In this document: positions 58,487-64,000 of the stretch, one piece after another
Position numbering within the stretch: position 1 is the stretch's first letter
Layout: each line of letters starts with the position of its first letter
Assembly: GCA_037783415.1 (NCBI GenBank)
Contig: JAZGTN010000087.1
Span: 186,001 to 250,000, forward strand
DNA length: 64,000 nt
Reading direction: 5' to 3'
Source of the DNA: Leptasterias polaris
Lineage: Eukaryota > Echinodermata > Asteroidea > Forcipulatida > Asteriidae
Translations under genes and position numbers: made by a program
Notes under the pieces: generated by a model
What the model was told of the DNA's origin: nothing
Seen by the model: the letters and a program-made list of their open reading frames with translations, nothing else
Database searches by the model: none

Positions 58487-60372
58487 TTTGTTTTTTCTTC
58501 TCCTTCTTCTTCTTCCACTCAACTCTTCTCTGGATCATAACTCAAGATTGAAACTGAATTGAACCTTGAAACTTATCAGATAATTGAACCTCATTATGAA
58601 GACGGCACAGTTGTCATTACGTCATGATGACGTCATCAGGTGTCGAATTACAAGGTTTTTAAAGTTGAAAAATGACCATTTGCTTTTTGCTGTATCTCAA
58701 CGAATATGAAAGCTATGATGTTCAAAGTTTTGGCATATGTTAGACCAAGACTGGGGCAACATTTGAAAAGTTAACGCCAAAATTGTACGACCTTAACTTC
58801 CGGGTCGTTACCCTGGGTCGAAGTTCACCTTCGTTTTTTTCCTTCAAAAAACAACTTTCGAGCTTATCTACGGAATAACTCAAGATTGAGATTGAATTGA
58901 ATGTTGAAACTCACCAGATAGTTGAACCTTCGTATCAAGACAATACATACCTAATTACGTCATGATGACGTCATCGGGCACTGAATTACATTAAATCAAA
59001 GTTTAATATTTGTAAAAATCATAACTCAAAAACCATAATTCGGATTTTGACAATCTACACATCATCGGATAGATCGTTAAGAGTTTGACAAACGCTTCAC
59101 AGAACACGTACAATATTTTAACTTACTTTCGAAAGTTTCGGTTCATAACGGAAGTTGAAAATTTCATAATATCTTATCTTATTCACATCTTTAAAACTCT
59201 TGATCACTTCAGCATAATTTTTGTATCAGATTGTAGAACAGCAATCCCTCTTAAACTTTTGCACAGAGATAACAACATTATAGTCGTATGCATCTGGTCA
59301 AAACTGGGAAATGAAGCGCACCGTCCTACTCGTACCCCCCCCCCCCCCCCCACTTTCATTGACAACGCATTGTACACATTACGTGTAAGCTCTGACGACT
59401 GACAACAACGCACACTATGTACGATACATGCAGTGCAAGTGCCGACTGTGCGCTTGTGTTGTGGCGGGAATTTTTGGGGGGGGAATTCCCAACAGCGCTC
59501 TCTTTCGTCCAACGAAAGAGGGCGCTGTTAAAGTTTTTAGTAACATCGAGCGCTGAGTGCAGAGCGGAGAATCGCAATAGTTGAGTGATAATGAACAACG
59601 TCTCGCACCAAGACTACAAGTAGGAATACATTTGCATTGATGTTATAAGATACATTGCACACCCTCAGATAATCAATCACATAATTATAATATTTTTACA
59701 AGTCATACATCAGCTGAAAGGTTTTAATGAACTGATGAGGATCTACACAAATGAAATCAGTTTACACTTGGCTTTTTGTTCAAACCGGAGGTTGAAATTT
59801 AATTTTTCAAAGAAAAATAATTTCTCAACCACACAATTGATTTTTTATTTATTTTTACGTCATTGGGTAGGTATGTAATAACTTGAGAAACGACACACAA
59901 CATTGACCATTACCTTGACTTCCGGTTAAACAGGAAGATACAATTAATTATTTGAAAAAATCATACTCCAGAATCAGAAATTAGTTGTTTATTATCTGAA
60001 CGTCGTCAGATAAGGCTTTGAAAAACATTACTAACGCTATAATTTGTGACCTGATGATGACATTGTTTCCGGTTCAAACCGGAAGTTTAAATTTTATATT
60101 TGAAAAAAAATTTAACTTCTGAAAAACACATTGAATTTTTTCAATCTATACATCATCTGAAAGGTCTTCATAAACTAATCACGCGCTACACAAAATGTGA
60201 CCCTATTTGACCTTGACTTCCGGTCAAAACCGGAAATTGATGTTTATTTTTTGAAAAATTCTTAACTCCTGAACCAGGCATTGAATTGATAAGGTATAAT
60301 ATCGTTACCTTTCATTTAATCACTTTCCACGAACACCTTGTTTTTGTCACATGACAAAAACTGAAAGTCTAG
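58487..60372 (+). mobile_element. Helentron-like satellite unit 5 (1.89 kb)
   Basis: Keeps head segments 1 and 2 and the first poly-C tract. The second half is reduced, lacking the third head segment and second poly-C tract. Its 3' end (CTAG at 60369-60372) is a third subtype, preceded by CACGAACACCT. Confidence 0.8.
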
Positions 60373-63126
60373 TTTTTGTTTTCTTCTCCTTCTTCTTCTT
60401 CCACTCAACTCTTCTCTGGATCATAACTCAAGATTGAAACTGAATTGAACCTTGAAACTCATCAGACAATTGAACCTCAATACGAAGACGGCACAGTTGT
60501 CATTACGTCATGATGACGTCATCAGGTGTCGAATTACAAGGTTTTTAAAGTTGAAAAATGACCATTTGCTTTTTGCTGTATCTCAACGAATATGAAAGCT
60601 ATGATGTTCAAAGTTTTGGCATCTGATAGACAAAGACTGGGGCAACATTTGAAAAGTTAACGCCAAAATTGTACGACCTTAACTTCCGGGTCGTTACCCT
60701 GGGTCGAAGTTCACCTTCGTGTTTTTCCTTCAAAAAACAACTTTCGAGCTTATCTACGGAATAACTCAAGATTGAGATTGAATTGAATGTTGAAACTCAC
60801 CAGATAGTTGAACCTTAGTATCAAGACAATACATACCTAATTACGTCATGATGACGTCATCGGGCACTGAATTACATTAAATCAAAGTTTAATATTTGTA
60901 AAAATCATAACTCAAAAACCATAATTCGGATTTTGACAATCTACACATCATCGGATAGATCGTTAAGAGTTTGACAAACGCTTCACAGAACACGTACAAT
61001 ATTTTAACTTACTTTCGAAAGTTTCGGTTCATAACGGAAGTTGAAAATTTCATAATATTTTATCTTATTCACATCTTTAAAACTCTTGATCACTTCAGCA
61101 TAATTTTTGTATCAGATTGTAGAACAGCAATCCCTCTTAAACTTTTGCACAGAGATAACAACATTATAGTCGTATGCATCTGGTAAAAACTGGGAAATGA
61201 AGCGCACCGTCCTACTCGTACCCCCCCCCCACCTCCCACTTTAATTGACAACGCATTGTACACATAACGTGTAAGCGCTAACGACTGACAACAACGCACA
61301 ATATGTACGCTACATGCATTGCCAGTGCTGACTGTGCGTGTTTGATATGGCGCGATTTTTTTTGGGGGGAATCCCAACAGCGCTCTTTTTCGTCCAACGA
61401 AAGAGGGCGCTGTTGTGAAAACAGTTTTCAGAACATCGAGCGCTGAGGGGAGAATCGCAATAGTTGAGTGATAATGAACAACGTCTCGCACCAAAACTAC
61501 AAGTAGGAATACATTGGCATTGATATTACAAGAAACAATGCACACCCTCAGATAATTAATCTAATATTTGAAAAACACGTTACTCCGGTTCACATAATTA
61601 TAGGTTTTTTACAAGTCATACATTAGCTGAAAGGTTTTAATGTACTGATTAGGATCTACACAAATGAAACCAGTTTAAACTTGGCTTCTTGTTCAAACCG
61701 GAGGTTGAAATTAAATTTTTCAAAGAAAAATAATTTCTCAACCACACATTTGATTTTTTTTATTTATTTATACGTCATTGGGTAGGTATGTAACAAGTGA
61801 AGAAACGACACACAACATTTACTATTTAACCTTAACTTCCGGTTAAATAGGAAGATACAATTAATTATTTGAAAAAAAACATTACTCCAAAACCAGGAAT
61901 TAGTTGTTTATTATCTGAACGTCGTCAGATAAGGCTTTGAAAAACATTACTAACGCTATAATTTGTGACCTTATGACATTGTCTTCCGGTTCAAACCGGA
62001 AGTTTAAATTTTATATTTAAAAAAAAATCATTTTGACATCGGATAGATCGTTGAAAGTATGACAAACGCTTCACAGAACACGTACAGTATTTTAACTTAC
62101 TTTCAAAAGTTTCGGTTCATAACGGAAGTTAAAAATTTCATAATATCTTATCTTATTCACATCTTTAAAACTCTTGATCACTTCAGCATAATTTTTGTAT
62201 CAGATTATAGAACAGCAATCCCTCTTAAACTTTTGCACTGAGATAACAACATTTTAACCTTTTACATCTTGTTAAAACAGAACAATGAAGCGCACCTACC
62301 CACTCGTAACCCCCCCCCCCCCACACTTTCATTGACAACTCATTATGTACACATAACGTTGAAACTGATGCAAGCAAGTTCAAGCGCTGTGCCGTGCACT
62401 GTCGTCGTGTTTGATTGTTTTATCTTGCAGAAACCAAAAATTGCAACAGCGCCCTCTTTCGTTTGAAATTTAGAAAACGGGGCTGATAAAATAAATTAAT
62501 AACATTGTTTTCGGGCTTATCTACAGAATAACTTAAGATTGAAATTGAATTGAACATTGAAACTCATAAGATTATTGAACCTCAGTATCAAGATGACACA
62601 AACTTAATGACGTCATGATAACCACATCGGGTATTAAATTACAATAACTGAAAGTTAAATTTTTGTAACATAACTCATGAACCATTTATTTGATTTTTTC
62701 AATCTACACATCATCGGATAGGTAATTAAAAGTTCGACAAACGTTACACAAAAATTGACCCCATTTGACCATGATAATTTAGTATCTGAACAAATCATAA
62801 GCAGACATTGGTTGTTTATTTTCTGTACGTCGGCAGATAAGGCGTTCAAAACCTGAAGTTCAAACTTTATCTTTCAAAATATCTGAACCACACAATGGAT
62901 TTCTTCAATCTTTACATCATCTGAAAGGTCTTCATAAACTTATCATCATGTGACCCTATATGACCTCCACTTCCGGTCCACACCGGAAGTTGATAATTAA
63001 TTTCTCCAAAATTCATAACTCCCGAACCAGGAATTGGATTGATAAGGTATAATGACGTTTCCTATTCATCCAATCACTCACCACGAACACCTTGTTTTTG
63101 TCACATGACAAAAACTGAAAGGCTAG
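60373..63126 (+). mobile_element. Helentron-like satellite unit 6 (2.75 kb)
   Basis: Full-length, close to units 2 and 3, with the GGCTAG 3' end at 63121-63126. Confidence 0.8.
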
Positions 63127-64000
63127 TTTTTTTTCTTCTCCTTCTTTTTCTTCCACTCAACTCTTCTCTGGATCATAACTCAAGATTGAAACTGAATTGA
63201 ACCTTGAAACTTATCAGATAATTGAACCTCATTATGAAGACGGCACAGTTGTCATTACGTCATGATGACGTCATCAGGTGTCGAATTACAAGGTTTTTAA
63301 AGTTGAAAAATGACCATTTGCTTTTTGCTGTATCTCAACGAATATGAAAGCTATGATGTTCAAAGTTTTGGCATATGATAGACCAAGACTGGGGCAACAT
63401 TTGAAAAGTTAACGCCAAAATTGTACGACCTTAACTTCCGGGTCGTTACCCTAGGTCGAAGTTCACCTTCGTTTTTTTCCTTCAAAAAACAACTTTCGAG
63501 CTTATCTACGGAATAACTCAAGATTGAGATTGAATTGAATGTTGAAACTCACCAGATAGTTGAACCTTAGTATCAAGACAATACATACTTAATTACGTCA
63601 TGATGGCATCATCGGGCACTGAATTACATTGAATCAAAGTTTAATATTTGTAAAAATCATAACTCAAAAACCATAATTCGGATTTTGCCAATCTACACAT
63701 CATCGGATAGATCGTTAAGAGTTTGACAAACGCTTCACAGAACACGTACAATATTTTAACTTACTTTCGAAAGTTTCGGTTCATAACGGAAGTTGAAAAT
63801 TTCATAATATCTTATCTTATTCACATCTTTAAAACTCTTGATCACTTCAGCATAATTTTTGTATCAGATTGTAGAACAGCAATCCCTCTTAAACTTTTGC
63901 ACAGAGATAACAACATTATAATAGTATGCATCTGGTAAAAACTGGGAAATGAAGCGCACCATCCTACTCGTACCCCCCCCCCTCCCACTTTCATTGACAA
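63127..64000 (+). mobile_element. Helentron-like satellite unit 7 (partial, cut by the window end)
   Basis: Leader, head segments 1 and 2, and the start of the first poly-C tract region. It continues beyond the window, so the true length of the tandem array is unknown. Confidence 0.8.

Noticed and set aside
59725..59765. Hammerhead ribozyme-like CTGATGAG...GAAA
   Set aside because: No stem II or complete core, and sister copies have CTGATTAG, so it is not conserved.
50010..61545. Minus-strand ORFs of about 150 aa in each unit
   Set aside because: They read glycine runs from the poly-C tract and vary in frame with tract length.
49869..63938. Recurrent 60-105-aa ORFs beginning MTNASQNTYNILTYFRKF
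   Set aside because: They repeat because the DNA is a satellite. They end in poly-C tracts or at random stops and do not show a codon-like substitution pattern.

Overview
This is eukaryotic, metazoan DNA, about 64 kb of AT-rich and almost entirely repetitive sequence. I recognise no conserved host housekeeping gene, rRNA, tRNA or CRISPR array. The overused ACATGTA words, L2/CR1-like retrotransposons with (ATT)n tails, and many short inverted-repeat transposons point to a marine invertebrate. One inverted-repeat element (25569-25949) resembles a repeat I associate from memory with sea stars. An echinoderm, probably an asteroid, is my best guess, but it is not proven.

Layout. 1-600: 5' end of a minus-strand Helentron-like element with five hairpins. 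2060-6799 (-): one long uninterrupted ORF (1579 aa) with two Cys/His zinc-binding-like modules, a C-terminal block that looks like a FEN1/XPG (PIN-fold) nuclease, and a Cys-rich tail. 7670-9810: a decayed RLE-type (R2/R4-like) non-LTR element, followed by an L2/CR1 3' end. 10078-14112: a complete 4.0-kb non-autonomous Helentron-like element. 14113-29200: a graveyard of non-LTR fragments (17.65-19.7 kb -, 21.8-22.6 kb +, 23.06-25.37 kb -), inverted-repeat MITEs and old satellite-like monomers. 29570-31112: hairpins and a TIR element with a hAT-like MITE nested inside it. 31222-43772: a tandem LTR retroelement, LTR-int-LTR-int-LTR-int-LTR, repeating every 3456 bp and flanked by CATA on both sides; each internal region encodes only an RRM-domain protein. 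43944-47167: a two-copy 0.94-kb duplication, a minisatellite and a 625-bp TIR element. 47279-49245: an array of about 37 short hairpins. 49282-64000: head-to-tail 2.76-kb satellite units that end like Helentrons and run off the window.

Main idea. The hairpin arrays, the 4.0-kb element and the 2.76-kb satellite appear to be one system. Every element starts with a terminal stem-loop (AGGTGTTCG... or AGCTGTTCC...) and a T-rich spacer. It ends with the complement of the 5' stem (CGAACACCT or GGAACAGCT), a second hairpin and CTAG. The 5' stem and the 3' subterminal copy change together between subfamilies. This is the layout known for Helentrons/HINEs (Rep/Helicase-mobilised rolling-circle transposons). 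The unusual part is the amplification of only the 5' terminal hairpin into long arrays and the head-to-tail multimerisation of the body. No Rep/Helicase gene lies in the window, so mobilisation would be in trans.
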